Shown here: piece by piece, positions 33,493-46,613 of the stretch
How the letters are laid out: the number at the start of each line of letters is the position of its first letter
How positions within the stretch are numbered: the stretch's first letter is position 1
Assembly (NCBI GenBank): GCA_030710605.1
Contig: CP092872.1
Coordinates: 6,511,117-6,575,116, forward strand
Source of the DNA: Cordylochernes scorpioides
Taxonomy: Eukaryota; Arthropoda; Arachnida; Pseudoscorpiones; Chernetidae
Length of the DNA stretch: 64,000 nucleotides
Direction: 5' to 3'
Translations under genes and position numbers: made by a program
The notes under the pieces: generated by a model
Database searches by the model: none
Told to the model about the DNA's origin: nothing
Seen by the model: the letters and a program-made list of their open reading frames with translations, nothing else

Positions 33493-36400
33493 TCAATTGT
33501 TAGTGGGGGAGGGGGTACAATTAAAATCTATCTCTATAAAATATTTGTAAATTTCGTATTTCTTCTTGTTTAAAATTCGACGTAATTCTGGATTTCCGCG
33601 GTCTAGGATGAAGTTGGCTGGGCTGAAGATATATAAGCGGTCGACAATCCGACATTCTTCAGTTGCTTCTTTTATTTTCTTTTTCGTAAATTCACACTCT
33701 AGGTATCGATGTAGTATGTCTGGAGATCCTCCGCACGCAGTGCAGGTGGGCCTTCCATTCCTGGTCGGGTGTGGCAGGGCTCTTAATTTCAGTCTCCAGG
33801 CGATATCGTCGTAGATGTTACGTTTTTTATTCCAGGATGGCGCAGTGTTGAAATTCCACTTTGCAGCTCTTTCTTCAGCGCGTTTAAAGTTAAAATTGGT
33901 CGATAAAATTATATTTCGTAGTGCGTTACTCTTTATACGTGAGAAAAGGCGTGATTCGTAAACGATGGGAAGATGCACGCAGGAAGAATGGTCTTGAAGT
34001 TTAAAAGTCGTGTTTTTCGTCTGGTTGTAAAACTCGGCAATTCGTTGTAGATCGTTTCGGATATTTCGCGTGGCATGGGAAAATAGATCATTTGCCTCGC
34101 GCATTTCGTCGTTCGTATCTATAAAATCTTTCTGGCGTTTCAAGTTTCTTGTGCTGAAGACGGCAGAGTTCTGTAGATAAAGGCCGTGTAAGAGGCGGCA
34201 TTTCGGTATAACGAGGTGTAAATAATATTTTCGCGAAAGCTGATTGAAGTCAATATTAAATTTATAAACGATGTTACGCCAGCTTGCTAAAATTTGTTTT
34301 CTTCGCAGTGAGAGAAATCCGTGTAGATCGTAATTAAAAAGATTGAAGTAGTTGGTCGCATTTTTGTTCTCAAATAGAAATTCGTTTTCGTTCTGATGTC
34401 CATTAATTTGCTTTTGTATACGTTTTAACGTGAATAAATCGCGTTGCGTGGCGAGGTGGAGCAAAGCGAGGCCGCCGTTCTCGATAGGTAAACAATATAT
34501 TGAGGAATTTGTCCAGGTTGTATTTAGGTATAGGGCGACATCAATATCATTCTGTATATCGTTGAGGATTACGTCTTCAGGTAGAGTCGCGTTTATTTTA
34601 TATGTAAATTTCGGTATCAATCTTTCGTTAATATATCGCGTCTTCTGTATAAGCGAGAGCGACGAAATATGGGATTTAACAACACGCACCGCTTGTTGAA
34701 ATTCTTCGCGCAGGTTTTCTTTCTCCGTTTTGAAGGGCGTTTTTGAGTTTTCAACTAAGATGCCAAGCACTTTGATTTGGTCTCTCCTCATCTTAATTTC
34801 CCTCGGAGTGTCGGTTCTGTTGCCCCAGCTGCCACACCACAGCCCTTTGCTTTTCCCAAAGTTTATATTTATGCCGGAGACCCGCTTAAAATCTTGGAGA
34901 CAGGAGTATATTCGCTTTCGTCTCTAATTAAGAACACCAGGTCGTCGGCGTAAATGTGCATCGTGGTCGTGGAGCTCAGTTTGTCTCGTAAGTGAAAGAT
35001 TAAAGCCGTCGTGGAGATCGAGAACAGTACCGCCGACAGCCCGCAGCCATGACGAACTCCCCTTGTCACTTGTATGGATGGAGAGGTTTCTTCATTTACG
35101 TCAATCTTAATTGCACTGTTGTTCAAGATTATCTTGATCCATTTGATAAATAAATTTGGTATACCTATTCTCTCAAGAGTCACAATTAGGAAGTTTCTGT
35201 TGAGCGAGTCAAACGCCCTCTGTAGGTCGAGGACGACAATCGCGAGGGGCGTGTTGAGGAGGTTTGCCGCGTAGACGCTGTATTCGATATCAGGGAGTAT
35301 GTCGAATATTGATCTATTCATAATTGCATATTTTTGTTCAATAGGAACAATTTGCGGGGAGTAGGGTTTAAGTTTTGCGAGTAATAATTTCGACAAGATT
35401 TTATAATCTGTGTTCATCATCGTGATAGGTCTCCATTCACCCAACGTCTTTGGGCTCGGCTTCTTTGGTAGGAGAATCAGCCTCCCCACTCTCATATGTT
35501 CAGGTAGTTCATCTTCCTCTTGAGCATTAGTAAATATCGTGAGAAGTAGATCTGCGGCGTCGTTCGGGTATTTTTTATAAAATTCCGTGGGAATCTTGTC
35601 TTCTCCAGCCATCTTTTTATTGGGAAGTTGCTTAATTGCATTAATTATGTCGCCTCTCGTTATAAAGTGTTGTTCATCGAAGTTGAAGTTGATGTCGAGG
35701 CGCGGGATAGTATTTGTATACGTTACGATGTCGTTTAGATTGATAGATTCGTCGGCTCTGGATTGATCGCGGTAGTGTTTAAAAATATAATTTAAAATAT
35801 TTCGATTATCGGTCAGCAGTATGTCGTTCTCGTTAAAAAGCGAAGTAATAGCGGGCTTGTGACCCATCGGCCTTGGAACCGTATACCTCAGACAAGCATT
35901 ATCAACTTCCAAAATAAGTCTTTTTATACATCTCCATTTAGCAATTGCGTTTAAATTCATATAGTTCGAATAAAAGTTTTCAAGTTCAAAAGCATATATG
36001 TCATCGAAGAGGCGGGAAGGTAAATATTCGTCTGTCAATTTTTCGCACTAACTTCATTCTCTCGGTGCTTAAACGGGCGATGATAGCGTTGTGGTCAGAT
36101 AGCGAGTAAGATAATGTTTTGCATTCTTCCAAGTTTCTTATTAAATCGGGCGTAGTTAAAATATAGTCGATGCGTGTTTCAAAAGGTGTGCCGTTCACAG
36201 TCGCGAAGTGCGTGACCCCGTGAATTCCCGGATTAAGATAACTAAATGCGTCGATTAGGTTATATTTTATTTTAAAATCATTTAGCATTTTTCTCTTTCT
36301 CTGTGAGTCCGTTCTTCCAGGCTTATCTCGTATGTTAAAGTCTCCAAGTATAATTTTGGACGTGTCGTTCGGGAAATTTTCAATATATCGTTCAATCAAG

Positions 36401-36798
36401 GTAAAGTCGTTAAAAGCTTCATCCGGATTGTGCGTAACATGTACATTTATTAGTAAAACGAGTTTTCTTTTCAAGGTGCATTCGATCGCACAGATCTTTC
36501 CGCTTTTGATAACTTTGAAGTTTTCGTTAGGAATTGTGCGATTTAGAATAATAAATTGTCCGCTTCCGCAATTGCTTTTTTTATTTGCATATATGTCGTA
36601 GTTTTCAAATTCTTTTCTCGATAATAATAGGTCTTTGTTTGTTTCTTGTATAGCGTAAATGTCTGCTTTAAGCTTCTTCGTCCATTTGCAGAAGTAATCT
36701 TCTCTTTCTCTTCCAGATATACCGCGGGCGTTGAGCGTGACTATTTCTAAAAATTCGTGTTCAGAAACGTCGAAGGATGGCTGAGAACAGTCCAACAT
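33493..36798 (-). pseudogene. LINE ORF2, copy B, frameshifted
   Basis: Starts at the ATG at 36798. The endonuclease is open to about 36020, where a 4-base expansion breaks the frame. Reverse transcriptase (GVRHGC, with Q changed to H, and YADD) is open from 36038 to about 34870, where one G is missing. The last 432 codons, including the CxxCG zinc motif and the C-terminus SPTNN, are open. This part defines the true 3' end of ORF2, which is cut short in copy A. Confidence 0.88.
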
Positions 36799-37006
36799 CC
36801 AAAAATAAAAAAAAAGTAAAGTAAGGAAGAATTTAAACTGGTAAAGGAGAGTATATAAAGGAAGGTAAAATAAAATAAATCGTGTTAGTGTAAAAGGTAA
36901 ATATATACAAATAAATAAAAACGAGAAGGTAAGATAAAGAAGGTGATAAAGAAGGTAAAAAAAGAGGGTAAAAGGAATCGTGATAAAAAAAAAAAGAGAA
37001 AGTAGG

Positions 37007-38460
37007 TTAAGTAAGGTTTTCTTCCTCCATTGTTTTCAAGAGATCCCTGATTCTACTATAGTATTTTTCATAGACTTTCTTTTCATCTGGCTTCACTTTG
37101 TGCCGGGCATTCTTTCGTTGACGAATTTCTTCGCGGAAAGTTGTGAGGTCTTGCTTTAAGTTGGGGTGCTTGTCCATCTGTTCAAGATCTTGGTTTTTCT
37201 CGTGCGACCAGATTTACAACAAAGAGCCTTGAGGATCTTCACCATTCTAGGGTTTAACTCCGGTTCACAAAATTCAGATTCGCGCTCGAGTTGTGAGGAT
37301 GCCACAGAAAGTTCTGAGAGCGCTACAGATTCGTTATCCTCTGATAGTTCGTCCTGCCCTCGCCTGGGAAAATCATCCTCGCTAGGCAAAACCTGCAGGA
37401 TGTCTTCACTCGTAGGTTCCTGCGCTTCTTTAGGTTCTCCTTCTTGCATTGGTTCTACATTCTTGGATAGAACCTCAGTAGGAGGGTTGGACTTTGGTCT
37501 CTTTCCGAGGTCGTTTAAAGCATAAGGGGGGGTTGGGACGTCAGTTAATTCTGCTAAGATTCTTTTTCTGCTCGTGGACTTTGTCTCTGGGGGTATGTTC
37601 ATCACCTTCTCTTCTTCAGGTGGTGTCGGGACTGTAGTTGGAGTTCCTTCTAACATGTCGACGGTGACAAGTTGAGTTACAGTATCCCTGATATTTTTGT
37701 TGAAGGGACATTTATCTTTTTTGTGGCCGTGGCGCCTGCAATCTGCGCAGATCACATCCTCACCGACATAGATGCGGAATGATCTGTTCATATAATTTAT
37801 AATGATCAATGCTGGCATGTCAGTCGAATCTTTTTTCTTAAATACGACCTCTCTCCTCAGGGATGACAGGTGTTTTAGTAAGGGGTTATCCGTGGGGAAG
37901 GGCAGGGGGCAGATGGAGATGGTCTGCCCATATGGCTCAAGGGCCTTGGCGATGTCTGCATCCTGGATAAACGCCAGGACACCTGATAAAATATATTTTT
38001 TAGGCACGTTGAAAAGCGGCGTAGGAAAAATTTTCGTTTTTTGCACCTCAAACCTATTATTGATTAGGATTTGGGCGAGTTCTCCGTTGGCCACTGAGAC
38101 GATCGCCTGGCCATTGATTTTTCCCACTGAGTGAATATTTTCATACCCGACAACCGCTGCAATTCCAGCCAGGTGTTCTTCAGCGGTGGAATTTGGTAGG
38201 CTTTGAAATTGTATAGCGGAATGAATATTTCCGCTTCTCTTTTCATAAGTCGTTTTTCTCAATTCAACGTGCTTCTTTCTTTCTTCAATAGAGAAATGAC
38301 GTTTTGGGGCATGCAAATTTTGTGAATTTGGATTTTTTGAAGATGATTGTGAAGGATGAATTTTCACCGTTTCATTAGGAGATGAGCTTGATGGGATGTG
38401 ATTACTTGATGAGGTGGATGGCGAATCAGATGAAGCAACGACCGGCTTGGCCGTTGCCAT
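37007..38460 (-). pseudogene. LINE ORF1, copy B, frameshifted near the C-terminus
   Basis: Open for 434 codons from the ATG at 38460, through the zinc knuckle CADCRRHGHKKDKC and the acidic tail. One A missing near 37187 puts the last 60 or so codons out of frame. Copy A is intact there. Confidence 0.85.
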
Positions 38461-39389
38461 GACGATGATGCAAAGCTACAACTTGTAGCTTTCCTAATTT
38501 ATGAAAAATAGAAAATTTGAAACTTGATGAAAATTTATGAAATATGAATTGAAATGATGCCCGAACTTAGGCGAACAAGATGATATATATTAGGTTAAAT
38601 AAACTTAACTTTAGGAAGCGAAAAAGGCGAAATACACGGAGCTCGTGCGACGCGTGGCCGCACGGTCAGTGTATGTATGTATGTGGGTATCTATGTCGGC
38701 TATACACGTCCACAATACGTAACTAATCTGACTGAAATTTTGACAGTATATAGAGTAGAATCTGGAAAAACTTATAGTGAAAATTTCAGGTCTCTATCCC
38801 GAATATTCTTCGAGTTATTTGCAAATTGCGTTGCAAATTTGCCTTTTCGCTCGCAAGCAGCGCCTCTAGCGGTGAAGATGGGAGGTAGTTAATATCAGCT
38901 GACCTAATGTACATGTAAAACGTGTTTTGACAGGACATAGAGAAAAATCTGGAAAATATATTTATCTGATTTTTATTAAATAAAAAATAAAATTGACAGG
39001 CTCTGGGCAAAAATAGTTGTTTTTTTAGTCAGAAAATGATGATGACAATATTGCTGTATCATGTTTGATCATCAGATACAAAATTATATCGGAAAAAAAA
39101 ATCCAAAAAGCAGAGACCACGGGTGAAACCAGTTCATTTTTTTGTACGCAGGATCAAAATTCTAACAGAAAAACTTCTATGTTTTGCATTTCTTCCTATG
39201 TTCTGCTTCAATGACGTGTAACGACCGAAGTAATAAGCGTGAACTTGTTATAGCCCTTATTGTTACTTAAAGAATAAAAACTTTTTTGTTACCCTAATAA
39301 TAATATTTAATAATTTGCTTTAATCATCTTTACAACTACTTTTCATATAAATTATTTTTAATTCTACTATATATATATATCAACATATA

Positions 39390-39645
39390 TAGTCACGACC
39401 GTCTTTCCTCAATTCCTCATCGGCCGCTGTCACGGATGCGCGCGCATCATCATTATGATCATTATCTAATGATAATTATTATTATTATTAATTAATATAT
39501 ATAGTCACGACCGTCTTTCCTCATTCCTCATCGGCCAACGCCTCTGTCACGGATGCGCGCGCACAGGGAGGTCACGTGCTCGCCGGCTCCCTCGAGCCGG
39601 ATTTGAACCAGCGACCTAAGGATCACCGTTGTAACATCTACAGTC
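39390..39645. repeat. Duplicated GC-rich segment and tRNA-like relic, block B
   Basis: Counterpart of 10005-10255. The B box on the minus strand is at 39599-39609. GGCCAACG replaces GGCCGGCCG of block A. Confidence 0.6.
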
Positions 39646-39682
39646 GGGTAAAACACGGGCGTTGCCCGGGTCATTCGGCTAG

Positions 39683-40381
39683 TATATATATAAAAGTCAG
39701 TGTATGTATGTATGTATGTGTGTATCTATGTCGGCTATACACGTCCACAATACGTAACTAATCTGACTGAAATTTTAACAGTATATAGAGTAGAATCTGG
39801 AAAAACTTATAGTGAAAAATTCAGGTCTCTATCCCGAATATTCTTCGAGTTATTTGCAAATTTGCCTTTTCGCTCGCAAGCAGCGCCTCTAGCGGTGAAG
39901 ATGGGAGGTAATATCAGCTGACCTAATTTACATGCAAAACGTGTTTTGACAGGACATAGAGAAAAATCTGGAAAAGATATTTATCGGATTTTTAGCCAAT
40001 AAAAAATAAAATTGACAGGTTCTGGGCAAAAATAGTTGTTTTTTTAGTCAGAAAATATTGATGACAATATTGCTATATCATGTTTGATTATCAGATACAA
40101 AATTATATCGGGAAAAATTCCAAAAAGCTGAGACCACGGGTGAAGCCAGTTCATTTTTAGCGTGCAGGAACAAAATTCTAACAGAAAAACATTCATTCGA
40201 GCAGAAGACACAAAGCCAGATCATCTCTTTATAAAAATATCGCTTCTCTGACACAAAGTTTGGAGCGGGACGTTTCACAAGAGTGACATCCACGGCGCCA
40301 ATTTATAATTGTAACGAATAGTATTTGAATAAAAACATTTAATCGGGTAAAACCTGGGCGTTGCCCGGGTCATTCGGCTAG
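39683..40381 (+). mobile_element. Second tandem Helitron, block B
   Basis: Begins directly after the first CTAG and ends CATTCGGCTAG at 40381. It keeps about 110 bp missing from the block A copy, including CATTCATTCGAGCAG, a sequence also kept in the Helitron at 60135-60782. Confidence 0.7.
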
Positions 40382-40869
40382 TTTATAATAAAATTCAAAA
40401 ATCACTTGATAAAAATAAACATAATTTGGGAAATCAATCCCATTTGTGTTTTTACATTGAAAAGAGAATAAAATAACTAAAGAATTATTGACTCGAGAGT
40501 AGATTTAGCCTGGATACTTTAATTAAACCAAAGTTAGGTTTGTTAATAACAATGGTTGATAATTTATTTCTATTTAAGAAAACACTTTTTATATTTCAAA
40601 AATAGTTGTCTATAAGTTTTTCTATTTAAATATTCTATCTAAATATATAATGCTTTTGTCTGGCGAAGAAATTGTCGAATTGTTAAGGAGAAATTGATGG
40701 AAACCATGATGAATCATAAGGGTCATAGCCAAGGTAACGGACGTTGGCAATATAACTCTATGAGGACCTTGGTCTCAAGCTCTATGTCTTGCGGAAAGGT
40801 CAGTTGCTGACTGGGAATATGAAGAATAACAGAAAATGAAAGGCTACTGCCCTCCACAACAACCTGAAT

Positions 40870-41480
40870 TGTGACATTCTGAGGTTATTCTCTGATGAAA
40901 AGAAATTCAATCCACACAAAGATTTATTAAGACCACCGGTCTTATATAGATTCACCACAGGAAGAAATAATAGATGGAGCTCCTATACTCCAGGCAGCGC
41001 TGCACCCAACAACAGCCTCCTGGTCCGACACATGTCCAATGGCCACACGTTCCTTCGTGCATACGTCATGGTTAGCGAATCACTGAACAGGCTAGTGTAA
41101 ATAAATTTGTCATGGACCAAAAGGTAAGTCCCAAGAATGATATCTGGATCTGTAGTTAGGGGTACCTGTCATGATGTATATCAAATTCCCTGCCTATTAG
41201 ATGGTCCTTGGTGTTAACAGTAGTGATGGTGATATCATGCCTCCTGAATTCTTGTAGAAGGGCCTTAGAATGAACTATGACATCCATATAAATGTCCTTG
41301 AGACCGTTGTACAACCTTAGATTGACATGGTGGCCGCAAGAAAAAAGTATGTTTTCCAACAGTACTTAGCTACAGCCCACAAGACACAATCGTGGTTGAC
41401 ACTTAACATCCCAGTCACTAGAGCCCTGAGGCCCTTAAGTCTCCAGGCAGCAATCCCCTCGACTACTATGTATAAGGCAT
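40870..41480 (+). pseudogene. Mariner-like transposase relic, block B
   Basis: RLFSDEKKFN near 40886 keeps the first catalytic region better than block A. KYVFQQ near 41343 is followed by Y in place of the catalytic Asp. Stops in all frames. Confidence 0.6.
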
Positions 41481-41763
41481 TGTTGAGAGATATATATCAA
41501 AATTTTCTACACTTTTTGTCTGAAAAATTAAAAATATATCGAAAATTATAAACATAAGATAGAAATAAACGTAAAAGCTATCAAAGTTTAAAGGTATCGC
41601 ATGAAAAGTTTGTATTCTAGGAATTTATTTAAACAAACAAATACGATATTAATTATTTTTATAAATTTACAAAATAGAATATGCAGACATCATTGAGAAC
41701 CACTTTTCAGTGAATATCATCAAAGAATTATCTGTTTATCTTGGTTCTTATTTGTTCAACGAA

Positions 41764-42030
41764 TCATTGAAATCGTGAATAAACTTCCTGTTCATCTTGT
41801 GGGAAATAACGTGCAATCCTACGCGGATCTTTGATGAATAAAACGGAAAGTGGATTTTTTATAAAGATTACAATCGGACTCATTTCGCCAGGGTGTGTAA
41901 AGGAATCTTTGTTGGTCAGGGTGATTCCTTCTTTATCCTGGCACTTTGCTGTGACATTCTCAAGAGCAACAGTGGGCTCTACTTCAAGGGTGACATTGTT
42001 CTCAGCCGAGGTCTGTATTGAGATTGACAT
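41764..42030 (-). CDS. DPRR-repeat protein, 88 aa single-repeat form, block B
   Basis: Same length and plan as 15865-16131, differing by a few residues (TSAENN for TSVENN, FIKNP for LRKNP). Start, stop and reading frame are intact. A polyadenylation signal is at 41624-41629 (minus). It sits in the left arm of the block B palindrome, facing the 274-residue copy. Confidence 0.6.
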   Translation of the reverse strand: MSISIQTSAENNVTLEVEPTVALENVTAKCQDKEGITLTNKDSFTHPGEMSPIVIFIKNPLSVLFIKDPRRIARYFPQDEQEVYSRFQ

Positions 42031-42267
42031 TCTGAAAAAATAATTAACCTAAAAGTTTCTTCAATAAGGAAATAATTTATGTTTAATGGAATATATTTGA
42101 AATTTCAAACACAATCAAGATATACAAATAATAACTAGAAACAAAAATGTATTGATAGCAAATTGGTTAAATTATGGATGAAACAGATTAAATATTGATA
42201 TAATAAAAATATTAATATATAATATATTAAAAATATTTAAATTTAATAAGGATTTTTTTTCAAATAT

Positions 42268-42287
42268 CGCACGCGTGCGCCGAAAAC
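42268..42287. promoter_or_regulatory. CG-rich core upstream of DPRR gene, block B left arm
   Basis: CGCACGCGTGCGCCGAAAAC; the alternating CG run is broken by one T compared with block A. Confidence 0.35.
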
Positions 42288-42408
42288 CCAATTATAAATA
42301 TTGTAACAATTAATATATCGAAGGATATCATTTATATTCTCTATAGTTGAAGTCGCGACAAAAAGGAATTCACCTGTATTTTGTAAATATATTTCTAAAC
42401 ATTTTCCC

Positions 42409-44135
42409 CCCTCCAGGAATCTGGGTTACCTTTATGCCACTACTACTTGCCCCTTTCCCTGAAGAACTACTCCAACTCATTACCAGCTATTTGATAGATA
42501 GAAAAATGGCCTGAAGCGTATGGGGACACAGCGCTTACATTCTCTCACTCCGTGGAGTCCCACAAGAAGCAGCTTTAAGTCCTTTCCTCTTTAACCTGAT
42601 TGCAACAAAAGCTTTTACTTTATAAAAACACAGAAAGAGCGAATTATTCTGTTTCGCAGATGATTTCACGCTAATGGTTCAGATAGCATTTAGGCTTCCT
42701 TAATGTTAAATTAACAATTTTTTGACAAATTCGCGCAATGTGCAGAAGGCATGGAATGCTGGTATATCCCATATAAGACTCAAATATGCATGTTCCACAG
42801 ATACAAACGAAGATAACCAAATAAGGACAGCATTTAACTTCATGACCAGCCCATTGCAATCAACAAAACCATCAAAATTCTAAGTATCTACACCTCACAT
42901 TACAAGACAAAATCAATTAAACATCTCAATAATATTATATTTAAATATCTATGGATACTCCAAAGGCTCACTAGCGCCAAAAAAGGACAAAATTTGATTC
43001 AACCTTCAGTTCCGGACACAATATTTACAAAATATCTCAGCGCTACTGTATGGCTCTGGTGTCTGGGGAAGACGTACTTACAATACTAATGGGGCTTGCA
43101 AGCTTCGTAGTCTCCACTATAAATATGTGAAAGCAATAATAAGAGACGGTCCATGTACACCGACAACACCAGCTATTACATTGACGGGTTGTTCCTCACT
43201 CGATATCTCTATAAAGGCCCACCTCGAATAACTAAATACCTTGAACACAGGCCATATGAAACATACCCAAGTACTACATCTATACATTAACTCTTTTACG
43301 GGAGATAATTATCTATTATATCAAATCAGTACAACAAAATGTCGTCACCATTTATACAGATGGATCCCAATCATCAGAAGGAGTTGGAGTTATCCTACCA
43401 CCTCCCCTACAACCCATACAACTTAAACCACCAGGAGTGCTCGGCGTTCCAAGCACAACTACTAGCCATACCAACACAACATAGATTACCCACCTTTTAC
43501 CGCATGAACACTTTGTCATTGCTTCAGACTCTGCCAATGTACTCTTTGGACCATTTGTAGATCTTGTTCCCCAAGAACACAACTGATTGCTGAAATCATA
43601 TATAGCCTGAAATGTGCACCAAATGTACAACTCTGCTGGATCCACAGCGGTATTGCGGAAAATGAACTGGCGGTAAATCCACAGCACCTACCACTTTATT
43701 TTACCACCCTCCCAAAAAGTATCGCGCGCGGTAAAAAAAAGACAAGATTGACCTGGGAATTCATGACGATCATATCAGAAATATACGAAGATTTGCTGCT
43801 ACCCCGAAACTACTTCGCAAATCCTTCAAAAGACATAAAACAAGGGTTTATCCCAACAACAATTCTGACTGTCCATGGTTACATTCAGGCAGATTTTTCA
43901 AAGGTATTGAAAGAAGACCCAACTTGCTCCCATTGCCAAGATGAAGACCAAACCGTGGGCCACCTCCTCTTCACCTGCCCAACCTTCCAATACCAAAGAT
44001 TTATAACGGCCACCCTCTTAGGAATCACTTACCTAAGTACAGCATCCCTAGAAATATATCCCAGGAAAGAAATCTGCCACCTCAGTAATTGGACATCCAC
44101 TGACATTGTAAATAAAACCAGGAAGACATAGGTGT
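42409..44135 (+). pseudogene. RNase H-bearing LINE, 5'-truncated, block B left arm
   Basis: RT core GVPQEAALSPFLFNLIA near 42556 is followed by an intact FADDF catalytic box at 42653-42667, the only one kept among the copies here. RNase H remains near 43340-43400 in broken frames. The zinc region CSHCQDEDQTVGHLLFTC (near 43925) is better preserved than in block A. It lacks the MITE of the block A left arm. Confidence 0.75.
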
Positions 44136-44459
44136 CAGAAGGACAGCCCTGGTAATTGGTGACTTCTGTACGCTCCATGAAGCTGGGTTAACTATATAAA
44201 TAATAAAAATAGGTTTAAACGTGTAGTTGTAAATCTATAGATATGCTTCAGGAGCCTGGATTACCTATATGGTATATGTTTATAGATCTGAAGGACAATC
44301 CAGGTAGTTTTGATTTGATTTACCCAGGCTCCTGGAGTGTACATAACTCGCCAACTACCCGGATTGCCCTTCAGACGTTTACAAAATATACCATATAGGT
44401 AACCAAGCTCCTGGAGCATATCCGTAGATTGTCAACTACCCGTTTAAACCTATTATTAT

Positions 44460-46240
44460 TATTTAGCTAGTTAACCCAGATTCCTGGAGCGGTCGCCAAC
44501 TATCCGGGCTGTCCTTCCAACTATAATCTTCCTGGTTTTATTTACAATGACAGTGGAAGTCCAATTCATGAGGTGGAGCCAAGCAGATTTCTTTCTTGGG
44601 AGGTTTTCTAGGGATGCTGTATTTAGGTTGGTGATCCCTAGGAAGGTGGCCTTCAGGAATCTTTGGTATTGGAAGGTTGGGCAGGGTGAAGTGGTCCACG
44701 GTTTGGTCTTCATCTTGGCAATGGGGACAAGTTGGATCTTCTTTCAATACCTTTGAAAAGCCTGCCTTAATGAAACCATGGCCAGTCCTAATTGTGGTTG
44801 AGATAAACCCTTGTTTTATGTTTTGAAGCATTTGCGAAGTAGTTTCGGGGTAGCAGCAAATCTTCGTATATTTCTGATATGATCGTAATGGATTCCCAGG
44901 GTAATCTTGTCTTTTTCACCGCGCGCGATACTATTTGGGAGGGTGGTAAAATAAAGTGGTAGGTACAGTGGTTTTACCGCCAGTTCATTTCCCGCAATAC
45001 CGCTGTGGACCCAACAGAGTTGTATATTTGGTGCATATTTCAGGCTGTAGATGATTTCAGCAATCAGTTGTGTTCTTGGGGGACAAGATTTGCAAATGGT
45101 CCAACGAGAAGATTGGCTGTCTGAAACAATGACAAAGTGTTCATGCGGTAAAAGCTAGGTAATCTATGTTGTGTAAGTTAGGCTAGCTGTTCAGATTGGA
45201 ACGCCGAGCATTCCTGGTGAAGTTTAAGTTATATGGGTTGTAGGGGAGGTGATAGGATAACTCCAACTCCTTCTGATGATTGGGATCCAACTGTATAAAT
45301 GGTGACGACATTTTGTTGTAGTGATTTGGTATAATAGATAATATCTTCCGTAAAAGAAGTAATGTATAGATGTAGTACTTGGGTATGTCTCATATGGCCT
45401 GTGTTCATGGTATTTAATTATTCGAGGTGAGCCTTTATAGAGATATCGATTGAAGACCAACCTGTCAATAAAATAGCTGGTGTTGTCGGTGTGTCGCCTC
45501 TTATTATTGCTTTCACATATTTATAGTGGAGACTACGAAGCTTGCAAGCCCCATTAGTATTGTAAGTACGTCTTCCCCAGACACCAGAGCCATACAGTAG
45601 CGCTGGGATATCTTGTAAAGGTTGTGTTCGGTACTGAAGGTTGAATCAAATTGTCCTTTTATTGTCCTAGTGAGACTTTGGAGTATCCATAGATATTTAA
45701 ATAAACTATTATTGAGACGTTTAATTAATTTCTTCTTGTAATGTGAGGTGTGGGTACTTAGAATTTTGATGGTTTTGTTGATTGCAATGGGCTGGTCATG
45801 AAGTTAAATGCTGTCCTTGTTTAGCCATCTTGGTTTGTATCTATGGAACATGCATACTTGAGTCTTATATGGGGATATACCATAATTCCATGCCTTCTGC
45901 ACATTGCGAGAATTTGTCAATAATATTGTTAATTTAATATTCAGGAAGCCTAGGTACTACCTGTATCATTAGTGTGAAATAATCTACGAAATTAATTCGC
46001 TCTTTCTGAGTTTTTATAAAGTAAAAGCTTTTGTTGCAATGAGGTTAAAGTGGAAAAGGCTTAAAGCTGCTTCTAGTGGTACTCCACGAAGTGAGAGAAT
46101 GCAAGCGCTGTGTCCCCATACGCTATAGACTATTTTTCTATTTAACAAATAGCTGGTAATGAGTTGGGGTAGTTCTTCAGGGAAAGGGGCAAGTAGTAGT
46201 GGCATAATGGTAACCCAGACTCCTGGAAGGGGGCAAACGT
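44460..46240 (-). pseudogene. RNase H-bearing LINE, 5'-truncated, block B right arm
   Basis: RT core SLRGVPLEAALSLFHFNLIA near 46085 with an altered motif. RNase H near 45295. CPHCQDEDQTVDHF zinc motif near 44710, broken by a frameshift at 44660. Its 3' end faces that of 42409-44135 across a centre near 44310. Confidence 0.75.
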
Positions 46241-46351
46241 TTAAACATACATTTACCAAATACAGGTGAATTCCTCTTTGTCACGACTTCAAATATACAG
46301 AATATAAATTATATCCGTCGATATATTAAATGTTACAATATTTATAATTGG

Positions 46352-46373
46352 GTTTTCGGCGCGCGCGTGCGAC
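46352..46373. promoter_or_regulatory. CG-rich core upstream of the 274-aa DPRR gene, block B
   Basis: GTTTTCGGCGCGCGCGTG, 241 bp before the ATG at 46614; a longer unbroken CG run than its block A right-arm partner. Confidence 0.35.
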
Positions 46374-46613
46374 ATAAAAAATTCATTATTAAATTTAAAT
46401 ATTTCAAATATATTATATATTAATATTTTTATTTTATAAATATTTTCAAGTGTTATCATTCATAATTTTAACCAATTTGCTAACAATACATTTTTGCTTC
46501 AAGTGATTACTTGCAGTTCTTGATTGTGTTTCAAAATTTCAAATATATTCCATTAAACACTAGACATAAATTATTTCCTTATTGAAGAAACTTTTAGATT
46601 TAATTTTTTAAGA

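Larger units (their letters stand above)
33449..38664 (-). mobile_element. Full-length Tx1/L1-like LINE, copy B
   Basis: Same structure, same GTCAG target duplication (33444-33448 and 38665-38669) and same site in the Helitron as copy A. The two differ by scattered substitutions and small indels, by eye about one percent. Each has frameshifts where the other is open. Confidence 0.9.
33430..39682 (+). mobile_element. Non-autonomous Helitron, block B, carrying a LINE
   Basis: Element parts are 33430-33448 and 38665-39682. The right end has the GC hairpin and CATTCGGCTAG ending at 39682. Internal parts correspond one-to-one with block A, including the duplicated GCGCGC segment and the tRNA-like relic. 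The sequence left of the TA tract is unrelated to block A. Confidence 0.65.
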
